From Symsagittifera roscoffensis (Eukaryota > Xenacoelomorpha > Acoela > Convolutidae): DNA of 64,000 nucleotides. The notes below the pieces were generated by a model. That model saw nothing but the letters and a program-made list of their open reading frames with translations. It was not told the DNA's origin and searched no databases. The stretch spans positions 4,382,020 through 4,446,019 of the forward strand of contig NC_087065.1 in NCBI RefSeq assembly GCF_963678635.1, given 5' to 3'. Every line of letters begins with the position of its first letter. Position 1 is the first letter of the stretch. The translations under genes and the position numbers were made by a program. Below are positions 23,501 through 35,732 of this stretch, in pieces.

Positions 23501-26500
23501 TTTTCAAGTTTTTTTGATTTTTTTCATACTGATTTGACCAACATTGAAATCGGTATAAATCGAGCGAAAATGATTTTTTCCCACTTTTCTATATAATAAT
23601 TTTGTACAGATTCTTAAGAGATTATATTCAGATTCTCCGGTTTATCAAAAATAAAGAAATAGCTAAAAAACTAAAGGTAAAACGTAATAAGGTAATAGGG
23701 TAAAATTATAAAAATTTCATTCAATTTTGTGTTGATTTTTGGCCGAGTTTAATTAATAACTATATGTTTTGCAGCAAAAACTTTTTGTTATGAGCTTTTA
23801 AGTTAGATGTAATTTGCTTAACATAATTGCGCTTTGAAAGTTGATAAAGAAAATGAAGAGAAAACAAAACTCAAAGCGGATTCCCTTCATCACAATAGTT
23901 TCTGGTATAAAGCTCTGTTACATTGAATCTTGCTCTCCGGAACTCCGATTAAGGTAATTCCTGGGTAAAAAAAGCTCATGTTTTCCGAAACAAAAAAAAT
24001 AGTTTCATTAAATCAATTTTGATGAGTTTTTTTAAGCAATAAAATTGATTTTTCCTGCTTTAAAACTTATTAAAACCATTCTAAATCAATTTATTTAACA
24101 AAATGGGCTACAGTAAATAGATTTTCATGCATTTTTTTCTGTAGAAAAATCAATTTAAAACATTTTTTATCTCAAGCTTAGTGCGGCAGGCCTGATTGAA
24201 GGAATGGGAATAATTTCTAAAACGGATCTTAGATGACTTCTCAGATTGTCTGACCCCTGCTCGCCTCTTTCTGGCTCATCTGGTTTGTCAGTCTAAAGTA
24301 AGTTGCAATTTTTTGTTCCCAAAATATAACCGAAGTTAATACTTGACCTGAGCCTTAAATAAAAGCTAATGTGCTTTGATACTGACCTCCTTCAATTCAA
24401 TAAAAAGTAGGAGGCTACAGTCTTCTGAAGGTTGAAAATCTGATTTTATACATATTTATAAAATCCGATAATATTCAAAATGTAATTTTGATCAACATAT
24501 CCCTGTTAGAGTCCCCTATCATCTAGGAAAAAACAAACCTACGGCAAAATTGGAACAGAAAAAATTCTTCGCCAGATTACAAAAAAAACCCTGACTGGAC
24601 TCGATCCTCTTCCCTGTGCATCTGAAGTTTCATTAGTTACTCTGTTCTGCCAGTTCTCAAGGGTGCGCTTAACTTTGATATACTTGTAACAAGGTTATAT
24701 GAGCCACCTTTGAAAAGTGGGGATCAAAATTATACAGATAATGATGGAAAATCTTCAAAATCGAATTAGTTTGATACAAAAATGTAGCTTTAACAATCAA
24801 TTCCAATCAGTTCATTTTACATTAAAAACAATTTTTTTCAAGTTTTTTTGATTTTTTTAATACTGATTTGACCAACATTGAAATCGGTTTAAATCGAGCG
24901 AAAATGATTTTTTCCCACTTTTCTATTTAATAATTTTGTACAGATTCTTTAGAGATTATATTCAGATTCTCCGGTTTATCAAAAATAAAGAAATAGCTTA
25001 AAAATTAAAGGTAAAACTTAATAAGGTAATAGGGTAAAATTATAAAAATTCCATTCAATTTTGTGTTGATTTTTGGCCGAGTTTAATTAATAACTATATG
25101 TTTTGCAGCAAAAACTTTTTGTTATGAGTTTTTAAGTTAGATGTAATTTGCTTAACATAATTGCGCTTTGAAAGTTGATAAAGAAAATGAAGAGAAAACA
25201 AAACTCAAAGCGGATTCCCTTCATCACAATAGTTTGCGGTATCAAGCTCTGTTACATTGAATCTTGCTCTCTGGAACTCCAATGAAGGTAGTTCCTGGGT
25301 AAAAAAAATGCTCATTATTTTTCCGAAACAAAAAAAATAGTTTCATTAAATTAATTTTGATGAGACTTTTTAGGCAATAAAATTGATTTTCCCTGCTTTA
25401 AAACTTATTAAAACCATTCTAAATCAATTTACTTAACAAAATGGGCTACAGTAAATAAATTTTCATGCATTTTTTTCTGTAGAAAAATCAATTTAAAACA
25501 TTTTTTTATCTCAAGCTTAGTTCGGCAGGCCTGATTGAAGGAATGGGAACAATTTCCAAAACGGATCTTAGATGACTTCTCAGATTGTCTGACCCCTGCT
25601 CGCCTCTTTCTGGCTCATCTGGCTTGTCAGTCTAAAGTAAGTTGCAATTTTTTGTTCCCAAAATATAACCGAAGTTGATACTTGACCTGAGCCTTAAATA
25701 AAAGCTAATGTGCTTTGATACTGACCTCCTTCAATTCAATAAAAAGTAGGAGGCTACAGTCTTCTGAAGGTTGAAAATCTGATTTTATACATATTTATAA
25801 AATCCGATAATATTCAAAATGTAATTTTGATCAACATATCCCTGTTAGAGTCCCCTATCATCTAGGAAAAAACAAACCTACGGCAAAATAGGAACAGAAA
25901 AAATTCTTCGCCAGATTACAAACAAAACCCTGACTGGACTCGATCCTCTTCCCTGTGCATCTGAAGTTTCATTAGTTACTCTGTTCTGCCAGTTCTCAAG
26001 GGTGCGCTTAACTTTGATATACTTGTAACAAGGTTATATGAGCCACCTTTGAAAAGTGGGGATCAAAATTATACAGATAATGATAGAAAGATCTTCAAAA
26101 TCGAATTATTTTAATACAAAGATGTAGCTTCAACAATCAATTCCAATCAGTTCATATTACATTAAAAACAATTTTTTTCAAGTTTTTTTGGTTTTTTTAT
26201 ACTGATTTGACCAATATTGAAATTGGTTTAAATCGAGCGAAAATGATTTTTTCCCACTTTTCTATATAATAGTTTTGTACAGATTCTTTAGAGATTATAT
26301 TCAGATTCTCCGGTTTATCAAAAATAAAGAAATAGCTAAAAAATTAAAGGTAAAACGTAATAAGGTAATAGGGTAAAATTATAAAAATTTCATTCATTTT
26401 TGTGTTGATTTTTGGCCGAGTTTAATTAATAACTATATGTTTTGCAGCAAAAACTTTTTGTTATGAGTTTTTAAGTTAGATGTAATTTGCTTAACATAAT

Positions 26501-28303
26501 TGCGCTTTGAAAGTTGATAAAGAAAATGAAGAGAAAACAAAACTCAAAGCGGATTCCCTTCATCACAATAGTTTGCGGTATAAAGCTCTGTTACATTGAA
26601 TCTTGCTCTCTGGAACTCCAATGAAGGTAGTTCCTGGGTAAAAAAATGCTCATTATTTTTCCGAAACAAAAAAAATAGTTTCATTAAATTATTTTTGATG
26701 AGACTTTTTAGGCAATAAAATTGATTTTCCCTGCTTTAAAACTTATTAAACCCATTCTAAATCAATTTACTTAACAAAATGGGCTACAGTAAATAAATTT
26801 TCATGCATTTTTTTCTGTAGAAAAATCAATTTAAAACATTTTTTATCTCAAGCTTAGTTCGGCAGGCCTGATTGAAGGAATGGGAACAATTTCCAAAACG
26901 GATCTTACATGACTTCTCAGATTGTCTGACCCCTGCTCGCCTCTTTCTGGCTCATCTGGCTTGTCAGTCTAAAGTAAGTTGCAATTTTTTGTTCCCAAAA
27001 TATAACCGAAGTTGATACTTGACCTGAGCCTTAAATAAAAGCTAATGTGATTTGATACTGACCTCCTTCAATTCAATAAAAAGTAGGAGGTTACAGTCTT
27101 CTGAAGGTTGAAAACCTGATTTTATACATATTTATATAATCTGATAATATTCAAAATGTAATTTTGATCAACATATCCTTGTTAGAGTCCCCTATCATCT
27201 AGGAAAAAACAAACCTACGGCAAAATTGGAACAGAAAAAATTCTTCGCCAGATTACAAAAATACCCCTGGCTGGACTCGATCCTCTTCCCTGTGCATCTG
27301 AAGTTTCATTAGTTACTCTGTTCTGCCAGTTCTCAAGGGTGCGCTCAACTTTGATATACTTGTAACAAGGTTATATGAGCCACCTTTGAAAAGTGGGGAT
27401 CAAAATTATACAGATATTGATAGAAAGATCTTCAAAATCGAATTAGTTTGATACAAAAATGTAGCTTTAACAATCAATTCCAATCAGTTCATATTACATT
27501 AAAAACAATTTTTTTCAAGTTTTTTTGGTTTTTTTCATACTGATTTGACCAACATTGAAATCGGTATAAATCGAGCGAAAATGATTTTTTCCCACTTTTC
27601 TATATAATAATTTTGTACAGATTCTTAAGAGATTATATTCAGATTCTCCGGTTTATCAAAAATAAAGAAATAGCTAAAAAACTAAAGGTAAAACGTAATA
27701 AGGTAATAGGGTAAAATTATAAAAATTTCATTCAATTTTGTGTTGATTTTTGGCCGAGTTTAATTAATAACTATATGTTTTGCAGCAATAACTTTTTGTT
27801 ATGAGTTTTTAAGTTAGATGTAATTTGCTTAACATAATTGCGCTTTGAAAGTTGATAAAGAAAATGAAGAGAAAACAAAACTCAAAGCGGATTCCCTTCA
27901 TCACAATAGTTTCTGGTATAAAGCTCTGTTACATTGAATCTTGCTCTCCGGAACTCCGATTAAGGTAATTCCTGGGTAAAAAAGCTCATGTTTTCCGAAA
28001 CAAAAAAAATAGTTTCATTAAATCAATTTTGATGAGTTTTTTTAGGCAATAAAATTGATTTTCCCTGCTTTAAAACTTATTAAAACCATTCTAAATCAAT
28101 TTATTTAACAAAATGGGCTACAGTAAATAGATTTTCATGCATTTTTTTTTGTAGAAAAATCAATTTAAAACATTTTTTATCTCAAGCTTAGTGCGGCAGG
28201 CCTGATTGAAGGAATGGGAACAATTTCTAAAACGGATCTTAGATGACTTCTCAGATTGTCTGACCCCTGCTCGCCTCTTTCTGGCTCATCTGGTTTGTCA
28301 GTC
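17544..28303 (-). other. Nine truncated copies of the transmembrane-exon 5' part
   Basis: In each distal unit the acceptor TTACTTTAG is followed by codons for TDKPDEPERGEQGSDNLRS and then HLRS, but the helix codons are absent. Instead the frame continues for 18 codons (VLEIVPIPSIRPAALSLR in several units) to a TAA. In the units read in full the frame is open, and substitutions keep it open. The copies begin near 17612, 18951, 20288, 21623, 22956, 24292, 25631, 26968 and 28302, reading leftward. Use of any of them would end the product before the membrane helix. Confidence 0.65.
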
Positions 28304-29233
28304 TAAAGTAAGTTGCAATGTTTTGTTCCCAAAATATAACCGAAGTTGATACTTGACCTGAGCCTTAAATAAAAGCTAATGTGCTTTGATACTGACCTCC
28401 TTCAATTCAATAAAAAGTAGGAGGCTACAGTCTTCTGAAGGTTGAAAATCTGATTTTATACATATTTATAAAATCCGATAATATTCAAAATGTAATTTTG
28501 ATCAACATATCCCTGTTAGAGTCCCCTATCATCTAGGAAAAAACAAACCTACGGCAAAATTGGAACAGAAAAAATTCTTCGCCAGATTACAAAAAAAACC
28601 CTGACTGGACTCGATCCTCTTCCCTGTGCATCTGAAGTTTCATTAGTTACTCTGTTCTGCCAGTTCTCAAGGGTGCGCTTAACTTTGATATACTTGTAAC
28701 AAGGTTATATGAGCCACCTTTGAAAAGTGGGGATCAAAATTATACAGATAATGATAGAAAGATCTTCAAAATCGAATTATTTTAATACAAAGATGTAGCT
28801 TCAACAATCAATTCCAATCAGTTCATATTACATTAAAAACAATTTTTTTCAAGTTTTTTTGGTTTTTTTATACTGATTTGACCAATATTGAAATTGGTTT
28901 AAATCGAGCGAAAATGATTTTTTCCCACTTTTCTATATAATAGTTTTGTACAGATTCTTTAGAGATTATATTCAGATTCTCCGGTTTATCAAAAATAAAG
29001 AAATAGCTAAAAAATTAAAGGTAAAACGTAATAAGGTAATAGGGTAAAATTATAAAAATTTCATTCATTTTTGTGTTGATTTTTGGCCGAGTTTAATTAA
29101 AAACTATATGTTTTGCAGCAAAAACTTTTTGTTATGAGTTTTTAAGTTAGATGTAATTTGCTTAACATAATTGCGCTTTGAAAGTTGATAAAGAAAATGA
29201 AGAGAAAACAAAACTCAAAGCGGATTCCCTTCA

Positions 29234-29304
29234 TCACAATAGTTTGCGGTATAAAGCTCTGTTACATTGAATCTTGCTCTCTGGAACTCCGATAAAGGTA
29301 GTTC
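29234..29304 (-). CDS. Candidate exon of the membrane-protein gene (5'-most of eleven array copies)
   Basis: A long pyrimidine tract and ACCCAG acceptor (ending 29305) lead into a frame that, entered in phase 1 as required by the exon at 35733, reads TTFIGVPESKIQCNRALYRK and then LL-stop. Variant units give ITLIGV...LYQK, with a synonymous change (CCA to CCG), while the competing frame acquires a stop in those units. This supports coding in this frame. Possible donors are AAT/GTAACA and ATT/GTGATG, neither strong, and neither gives phase 0 for the transmembrane exon, so an intermediate exon would be needed. One copy occurs per unit, plus one from the 956-bp duplication. Confidence 0.4.
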
Positions 29305-29566
29305 CTGGGTAAAAAAATGCTCATGTTTTCCGAAACAAAAAAAAATAGTTTCATTAAATCAATTATGATGAGACTTTTTAGGCGATAAAATTGATTTTCC
29401 CTGCTTTAAAACTTATTAAAACCATTCTAAATCAATTTACTTAACAAAATGGGCTACAGTAAATATATTTTTATGCCTTTTTTGTAGAAAAATCAATTTA
29501 AAACATTTTTTATCTCAGGCTTAGTGCGGCAGGCCTGATCGAAGGAATGGGAACAATTTTCAAAAC

Positions 29567-30455
29567 TGAGAAAATAGAACAACTTGACACAATTTTCAGC
29601 AAACTTCAATTTTGTCATCTGAAAACTAATTACGACTTACGGGATTCAATTTGTACAGTCCCACCATTTTAGTTTTGACCACTTTTTGTTAGGGCATCAA
29701 AAAAACTTTTCAAGTGAATAAATTTTGAACAATAAGACTTATTAAATCTAAGACTAAGCTTATATATGGTTGAAAAACAGAACATTAATCGAAGATATTG
29801 AGTCGTGTTTTTGCTAAGAAGTTCCATTTTGACTAAGCGCATTTAAATTGCGTCACAAAAATATATATAATTTTATTTTTTTGCTCCAAACAGTGATCTC
29901 TCAGTAGAAAGAGAAAAAAATTCTTGCCCAAGGGCCTTTTCGTGTTAGTAACCAATTGTCTTGCTTTCCTAGCATTAACTCTAAAACTGCTAAATGCGAA
30001 AACTTGCCTAAAAATTAAAGATGCTTTATACGTTTTCTGCCTTAAAAAACGTTTCAATGACGTAAGTTTTGCCTCAAGAGTGGATTTAAACTATTAAATG
30101 TTTTTCTCCATGTTTTGCCTCTTTGCTTAATGAAATTACTTTTTTAATCTTACTTAAATGTAAAGTTTTGACCTAAAGGTTTGCGTTTATACTTCACATT
30201 TTTGCAGATTTTATACTGTTATGAACTTTTTTTTGATGGTTTGGATATTATCAGTCGCTTACTATTAACCTAAAAGTACGCTGCCGCTAACAAGCAACCA
30301 AGGGTTGAAATTTTGTAAATTTTTTTCATGAACATTTGAAGTAATGTTTCTTAAAATTTCAAGCCAACATTTCAAACATTTGGCCTTGACCTAATTAAAA
30401 TATTCTAACTTAACCTTTATTCGCACGTCGTAGTGAAAAAACGTCTAGAACATCC
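29567..30455. other. Intronic AT-rich sequence, nothing recognised
   Basis: Right flank of the tandem array. The 74-codon minus frame at 30057-29833 is Lys/Phe/Arg-rich without splice signals or motifs. Confidence 0.4.
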
Positions 30456-31110
30456 ATGTCTTGTCTTGCCTTGCCCCTTTTTGCTTTACACTAACCAGCT
30501 ATGCCTTTTTGCGATCCTGCCCTGCCTTGCGCTGCACCTCCTTGCACTGCGCTGCTCTGCCCATCTTTGCTCTGCGCTGCCCTGTCTCTCCTTGCTCTGA
30601 GCCGCCAGCTTTGATCTGCGCTACCCTTTTATGCTTTGTGCTGTCCTGATTTGCACTGCGCTGCCTGGCCTGACACTGCGTTGCCCCTCCTTGCCTTGCG
30701 CTGCCAAGATTTGCTTTATGGTGGCATGCCTTACGCTACTCTAGTCCCCCTTGTCGTGCTCTGCCCTGCCTTGACTTGCTCTATGCTGCCCTTCCTTGCT
30801 TTATGCTACTCTGACTTGCTTTACGCTGCCCTGCCTTGCCATGAGCTGCCCTACCCTACCTCACGCTGCTCTGTCTTGCCTTACGTTGCCCTGCCCTGCG
30901 CTGCCCTGACGCACGCTTCCTTGCCTTGCCCTGTCCTCTCTTACCTTTCGTTGTCCTGCCTTGCGTTGCACTGCCTTGCCTTGTCCGGCCCTGCTTTGCG
31001 CTGCATTGACCCTTGTTCCCGTGCACAGCCATGCCTTGTCTTACACTGCCCTGACACTTCTTGCCTTGCCTTGCCTGACCAATGCTGCCCTACTTTGCCC
31101 CCGGCAAGAC
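30456..31110 (+). repeat. C/T-rich minisatellite built from TTGCCCTGCC-like 5- and 10-mers
   Basis: About 650 bp of degenerate repeats of TTGC, CCTGC and GCGCTGCC units (plus strand pyrimidine-rich). A small outlier lies at 31278-31292. The repeat length keeps long frames open (30461-30649, 30636-31169) rich in Cys, Leu, Pro and Ala, which I regard as repeat artefacts. It lies in the presumed intron of the minus-strand gene. Confidence 0.85.
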
Positions 31111-32250
31111 AAGGCAAGAAGATTCCACAAATTTTTTCAATCCAACGCCGGATAAATTTTACTTCATGATATTTTGTTTACGTCAACGCCAGGTATCTAT
31201 ATAGTTTGTCTTAAAGTTATGAGAAACATTGCATCGGTTTGAATTTTAAGATGTTTTTTAACAAACTTTGAACCCTCTATGCTTTGCGCTGCCCTGTTTC
31301 GTGCTCAAATCTTCACGGCAATCTGTATAGACATTTGACATCGACATCCATACAGACCTTAACTTGCAATTTATCAAGACTTCGGATTGAGAAATGCTTT
31401 TAGGGCATTCCTGCTTTTCGCTGAATTTTTGTCCCTAACGCCTTCCGTTAACCATTCGCCCCTATAAAATTGCTGATTTATTGGCTCCACAATTATTGGT
31501 AATGAGTTTAGATTATCAGATATCGGTGTGGCTGAATGCGTTTATATTGCCTCGTAAGACTTTGAATTGTTTTTTTCCTTCGAAATGGTGGTCGTTTAGC
31601 AAAAATTGGAAAAAATGTTGTCTAAAAGCTTTGTCGTGTTAAGAACCTCTTGTCATGTTTATCTTGCATCAATTCTTTCGTTGCTATTTGCTAAGTGCCC
31701 CCAAGTTGTTTTCTGACAGTTGTTAGCTTTTTTTGAACTAAAAATTGTTATTGTTATAAGCTTTGCTAAATTAGCAAAAAATCTATATTATTATATACAT
31801 GTATGTTTGCCGTCACTTTGTAAAGTATTAAAAATGTATGAAACCTCAGACGTAAAGTTTTGTCTTTTTTGGTTAAATTTTTTACTTTAGTTTTTTGCAA
31901 AATTACAAAAGTTTCGGGGTTTGCTTGGAAATTGTAAATTATTGGTTGCTTTAAAAAACTCAAACGGCTTTTTTTCAAAGCCTTTTAAACATGTATGAAG
32001 TATACTCATTAAACTAAAAACTAGGCGAGAACGGGAGTTTGTTCAATTGATCCCAGATTTTTCTACGCACAATGGACCTTTCGGTTTTCAAATCAACTTT
32101 CGACAAACTCTAATCCTAAATTTATTTTTTTTAACCTTAGCGATGTGCACTGTTAGGGTTATGGCCTTTTCGATTTCGTTTGTTTGTGCTTGTGTCTTCT
32201 CCTGTTTTTCACATATATGAGGATTTCGTTCTACGCTTTTCAGTTCGCAC
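31111..32250. other. Intronic AT-rich sequence, nothing recognised
   Basis: No convincing exon. A short TTTGCGCTGCCCTG remnant of the minisatellite occurs near 31281. Confidence 0.4.
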
Positions 32251-32374
32251 CTTCCTTCTTTCTTCAGGTGCAGAGAATCTAGGGCGCAGAGACTGATTGG
32301 GTTCTGGGGGTGTTGTATTGGGCCAGCGTGTTTGTTAGGCTTCAAGGGGATCATTTCCAAAGCCGCAAATACAC
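32251..32374 (-). CDS. Possible exon of the membrane-protein gene
   Basis: Part of a 116-codon minus-strand open frame. Acceptor GGCGTTTAG (ending 32375) gives phase-1 entry, matching the exit of the exon at 35733. The frame reads VFAALEMIPLKPNKHAGP and on to SLCALDSLHLKKEG. Donor GGAAG/GTGCGA follows 32251 in phase 2. That exit does not obviously fit the array exon frame preferred above, so this may be an alternative exon or a chance frame. Confidence 0.3.
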
Positions 32375-32948
32375 CTAAACGCCAATCAAAGCCAATGGAA
32401 CTTTTAGACTTTTTTAAGTTATAATTTTTCGTTGGCATATACCCCCAAACCAGAGCTTGGTTTTCAATGCTAATTACGTAATTTCTTTACTAAACATCTG
32501 AGTACGATGAGCTAATGTTTTATTTCATGCCAGATTTTATATCAAGTTAAAGGTTTCCATAAAAAATAGCTTCTGGGCATACCTTCGTTTTTTTTCTGAT
32601 TTTGTCTCGACGACAGAATTTTAACCGCATTTTATCTAGATGTTAACTTTGAAATATAGATTACCTTTTCTTGGAAAACGGAAAACGAAACCTTTTAGCT
32701 TCTTAATATAAAACGCTCAATATATAATAAAACGCTCAATTCTGCAGCAGCTTTTATGTATACAAAAGTGTTTTGAGAAAAATAAAAGCAAATATTCTTT
32801 TTAGTTTATATATATCCAAATGATATCATTTTCATATACATATGATATCATTTTTCCTCGTTGAAATCGCGGATAATTTTACGTCCTTGAATCCTAATAT
32901 TTTATAATTTTGTTAATGATTCTCATTTGCTCTCATTTGTTTGTTTAT
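32375..32948. other. Intronic AT-rich sequence
   Basis: Nothing recognised apart from ATGATATCATTTT occurring twice (near 32820 and 32843). Confidence 0.4.
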
Positions 32949-33481
32949 TGTTCTGACCATTGAAAACGGGGAGTAACATTAAATTCGGGTGTGCTTTAGT
33001 TTTATTTTCAGCTTTTCCATGCAAAATAATCCTGGGACTTAGTGATATATCATATTAAAGCTCTTTAAGTGGTGACTCGAACGAGACATAAAATAATGTT
33101 CCTCGTGTCGAGGAAAACCGGTTTGATATTTTTGATTTTTTTGTCTTCTTTCGAGCAAGTGAGCAGGCTTACATTAGCTTATTTATGCTTTATTTAAAAC
33201 TTCAAAATTACAGTTTATTTTTTTCTAGCAATTTTCTTACAAGGACTGTCTTCCAATTGGTCAATTGAAAGACGACAGTCCAATATGCCTAAATTCAAAT
33301 TATTCGTTCAGATTCTTTTATCACATCACGCAAAAAGAACGAAACTAACTTGAAAATGATATTCGTTTTTATTTTCTAGTTTTTCAGACTATGGTCGGAA
33401 CATTCTGTGCTGCTAACACGGACAGTAACCGTAGTTACCGACAATAACTGCTGTGTCGCACAGTGACCGGTTTTCCTTGTT
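32949..33481 (+). mobile_element. Family-1 miniature element, copy C
   Basis: The left end is TGTTCTGACCATTGAAAACG and then ATTCGGGTGTGCTTTAG. The right end is GACTATGGTCGGAACATTCT, GTGCTGC, an extra stretch with GTAACCGTAGTTACCG, then CACAGTGACCGGTTTTCCTT. The extra bases split the usual terminal hairpin, so this copy has an altered 3' structure. Confidence 0.7.
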
Positions 33482-34747
33482 CAAATACTTGTTTGTTGTT
33501 TTTACTTGGAAAAAATTGTCTGCGGTTAAAATACTCCGAAAGTATGAATTCTTTTTGTTTCCATTGGGAGAATTTTGATTTAATTTTTTGTATTGGGAAA
33601 AACTAGATTTGAATTGTTCTCAATACTAAAAAATGGATTTTTTCCAGGTCATAAAAGCTGGATTTTTTTTGAGAAAATCAGATTAATTTTTTTTTCACCA
33701 GGACGAATTGGATTTAAGTGGTTTTCAATTGGAAAAGTTTGATTTTGAAAGTTTCTGATTTTCAATTTTTAAAAAAAGCAACCGATTTTTTTTGTGCTCG
33801 AGATGGCTCATTTTTGCAGAAATATAATTTAGTTTTAGCAAGTTTTTTATGACAAACTTTGCAAATATCAACTCATAATAAGGAAGTTTTGAGCTGAAAA
33901 AAAAGTTGGTGCGCCTGCGATATTTTCTTGCAAAATTATTGGCTTTGAAAACGGTTTTGAAAACGCCAATAATTTTGCTGAGGCTTTTTCACCTGAGTAT
34001 AGTAAGTGTTTCATCTGTCATCTGTTGCCATTTTGCGTAGAAATGGGGTTTGAGATTTGCCAATTTGGGATAATTAAAAAGTTCTACAAAAGCGTCCTAT
34101 GAAAATCATAAAGATATCATTTTTTGTCTTTTCAAAAACCGAGCGGCAGGGTTATTTCTTTCAAATACAATTGAAGCAGATAAAAGGGTTCAATAACCTG
34201 TTACCAGACGCAAATTTTATCACTTGGTTCTTAACAAAGAGTTCTAGGAGATCAAATGCAAAAAAAATCAAAAACTTCAAGTTTTTCTAATAAGTTCGAT
34301 GAACCGTACAATCTCCCCCTCAAGTGACTAACCGCAGAATGTTCTCCCCAAGCATGTATTGTTCATGAAAATTAATTTTGTATAGTTTATGCATGTGCAA
34401 TGAATTGGCAAAATGTAATTATTTTGAAACTTTTTCATACAATTTGAGCTACAAAAATGATTAAATTGACGTTTTAATGATGCTTTGATAATTAAATCTG
34501 GGACATATTTCTATTCTAAAAAATTATCTTGTAACTAAATTGTCTTTTATCTCCCATGGACCGATTTGGGAGACGATAAAGTAAATGGTTTCTTTTTTTT
34601 GAAAATTGTATCAATTTGTTGATTGAAACTTTTCTTTGGATTTTATGGGGCAGGTGAAACGTTCAGGTTTTTTGCTGAGAAGAACAGAAATTTTTTAATA
34701 AGTTGGGTTTAAACAGTTTAAACATTATAATTAGTTAAAACTGATTA
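33482..34747. other. Intronic AT-rich sequence with a family-2 fragment
   Basis: Near 34027-34085 the stretch GCGTAGAAATGGGGTTTGAG, then ATTTGCCAATTTGGGATAATT, resembles family 2. No exon supported. Confidence 0.4.
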
Positions 34748-34933
34748 AGGATCTACTTAACAATCTCTCCCCCCCCCTTTGGTACCTACTTAAGAATCTC
34801 CACCCCTATTAATAAATGCAGTAAATTAGCACTAATTTGCTGCATTCTGATTGGTCGAAAAATGGACCATTCTGATCTACTCATTAATTCCCCCCCTTTC
34901 TTGAAAGGGATGGAAATTGTTAAGTAGGTCCCT
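34748..34933. mobile_element. MITE with GGGACCTACTTAACAAT inverted ends
   Basis: The left end is AGGATCTACTTAACAATCTC followed by a C-run. The right end is the complement of AGGGACCTACTTAACAATTT preceded by a C-run. The interior is about 130 bp, AT-rich and non-coding. The ends resemble those of the element at 35497-35721 (AGGACCAATTTAACATCC), so both may belong to one superfamily. No clean target duplication. Confidence 0.65.
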
Positions 34934-35496
34934 GTTTAATTATAGTTTAAACATAGATCATTTTATCGCCTGTTATTCAAACAAATAGCGTATTACATTC
35001 AGCCCAAAAAATCTTAGTTTCGTTGTTTATACAACATTACACTCATTTACGGAAAAATTTCGAAACTAAAACGTCTGGAACCAAAAATCAACTACCTATT
35101 AATGTCTTCGTTATGCAATGAAATTTTTTTAGCTTTTAAGTTTAAGCTCGCATGTAAAAAATTGGCCAATTTTACAATATAGTGGTATATTTACATGAAC
35201 TGTATGGTACATCAAACATTTAAAGCAGTGAATAAGTTATATAATTTTTATTTGATGATGTCAGCTTGAACATGCTTCATTTGCTAATTCTTACCAAAAA
35301 GCTCGCTGGTGGTCATATACTCAACACGTCATAATAATATAATTATCTGGCTGTGTTACCAATTATCGACAGAGCTCAAAATAACTTCTTTCAAAATAGT
35401 TTCTTACGTAACATATAGTCGCAAAGTATTTTCTAAAATTAGTATAAGGAGTGAAAAAGTTGCAAAAGGTGTGCGCTCTTGTTTATTCACACTTAC

Positions 35497-35721
35497 AGGA
35501 CCAATTTAACATCCTCCCCCCCCCCCCCTAAACACGTTTAGGGGGGAGGATGTTAACTTGGTTCTAAGTTGGTAATTTTCAGCCAATCAGAATCGAGCAT
35601 TTTACATGCAGCGCGTAGCAAATTTAAGTTAAATTAAGCGCTGGGGTGGAGGATCTCAACTTGCTCTATTGGGGGGGGGGGGGGGGGGGGGGGGGTGCTA
35701 ACTTGATAACTTGATCCCTCC
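35497..35721. mobile_element. MITE with G/C runs, 7-bp target duplication, adjacent to a splice donor
   Basis: Flanked by CACTTAC at 35490-35496 and 35722-35728. The left half is itself a near-perfect hairpin (GGACCAATTTAACATCCTCC with its complement after CTAAACACGTTTAG). The right end carries a long G-run (about 29 G near 35671-35696) and GTGCTAACTTGATAACTTGA. On the gene strand its flanking CACTTAC copy is bases 5-11 of the intron that starts at 35732. Confidence 0.7.
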
Positions 35722-35732
35722 CACTTACTTAC

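Larger units (their letters stand above)
15244..29566 (-). repeat. Ten-unit tandem array of ~1.34 kb carrying truncated exon copies
   Basis: Head-to-tail units begin at 15244, 17544, 18883, 20220, 21555, 22888, 24224, 25563, 26900 and 28234. Nine units measure 1333-1339 bp; the first measures 2300 bp because of an extra 956-bp duplication. Units look about 95 percent or more identical by eye. The left end is anchored inside the transmembrane exon at 15244 and the right end stops at CAAAAC (29566). On the gene strand each unit holds a candidate small exon (acceptor TTTTTTTACCCAG), a second exon-like segment, and the duplicated acceptor with 69 coding bases. Variant blocks are shared in mosaic fashion between non-adjacent units, as expected from unequal crossing-over or gene conversion. 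It occupies the intron region between extracellular and transmembrane exons. Confidence 0.9.

Noticed and set aside
15244-29566. CRISPR array or satellite centromere
   Set aside because: Units are 1.3 kb, contain gene-derived exon sequence and have no short repeat/spacer structure.
30461-31169. Cys/Leu/Pro/Ala-rich open frames
   Set aside because: They are products of a 5/10-base repeat without stops; no conserved motif or splice signal.
34748-34933. piggyBac-type TTAA target duplication around the MITE
   Set aside because: TTAA occurs near both ends but not flush with the inverted repeats.
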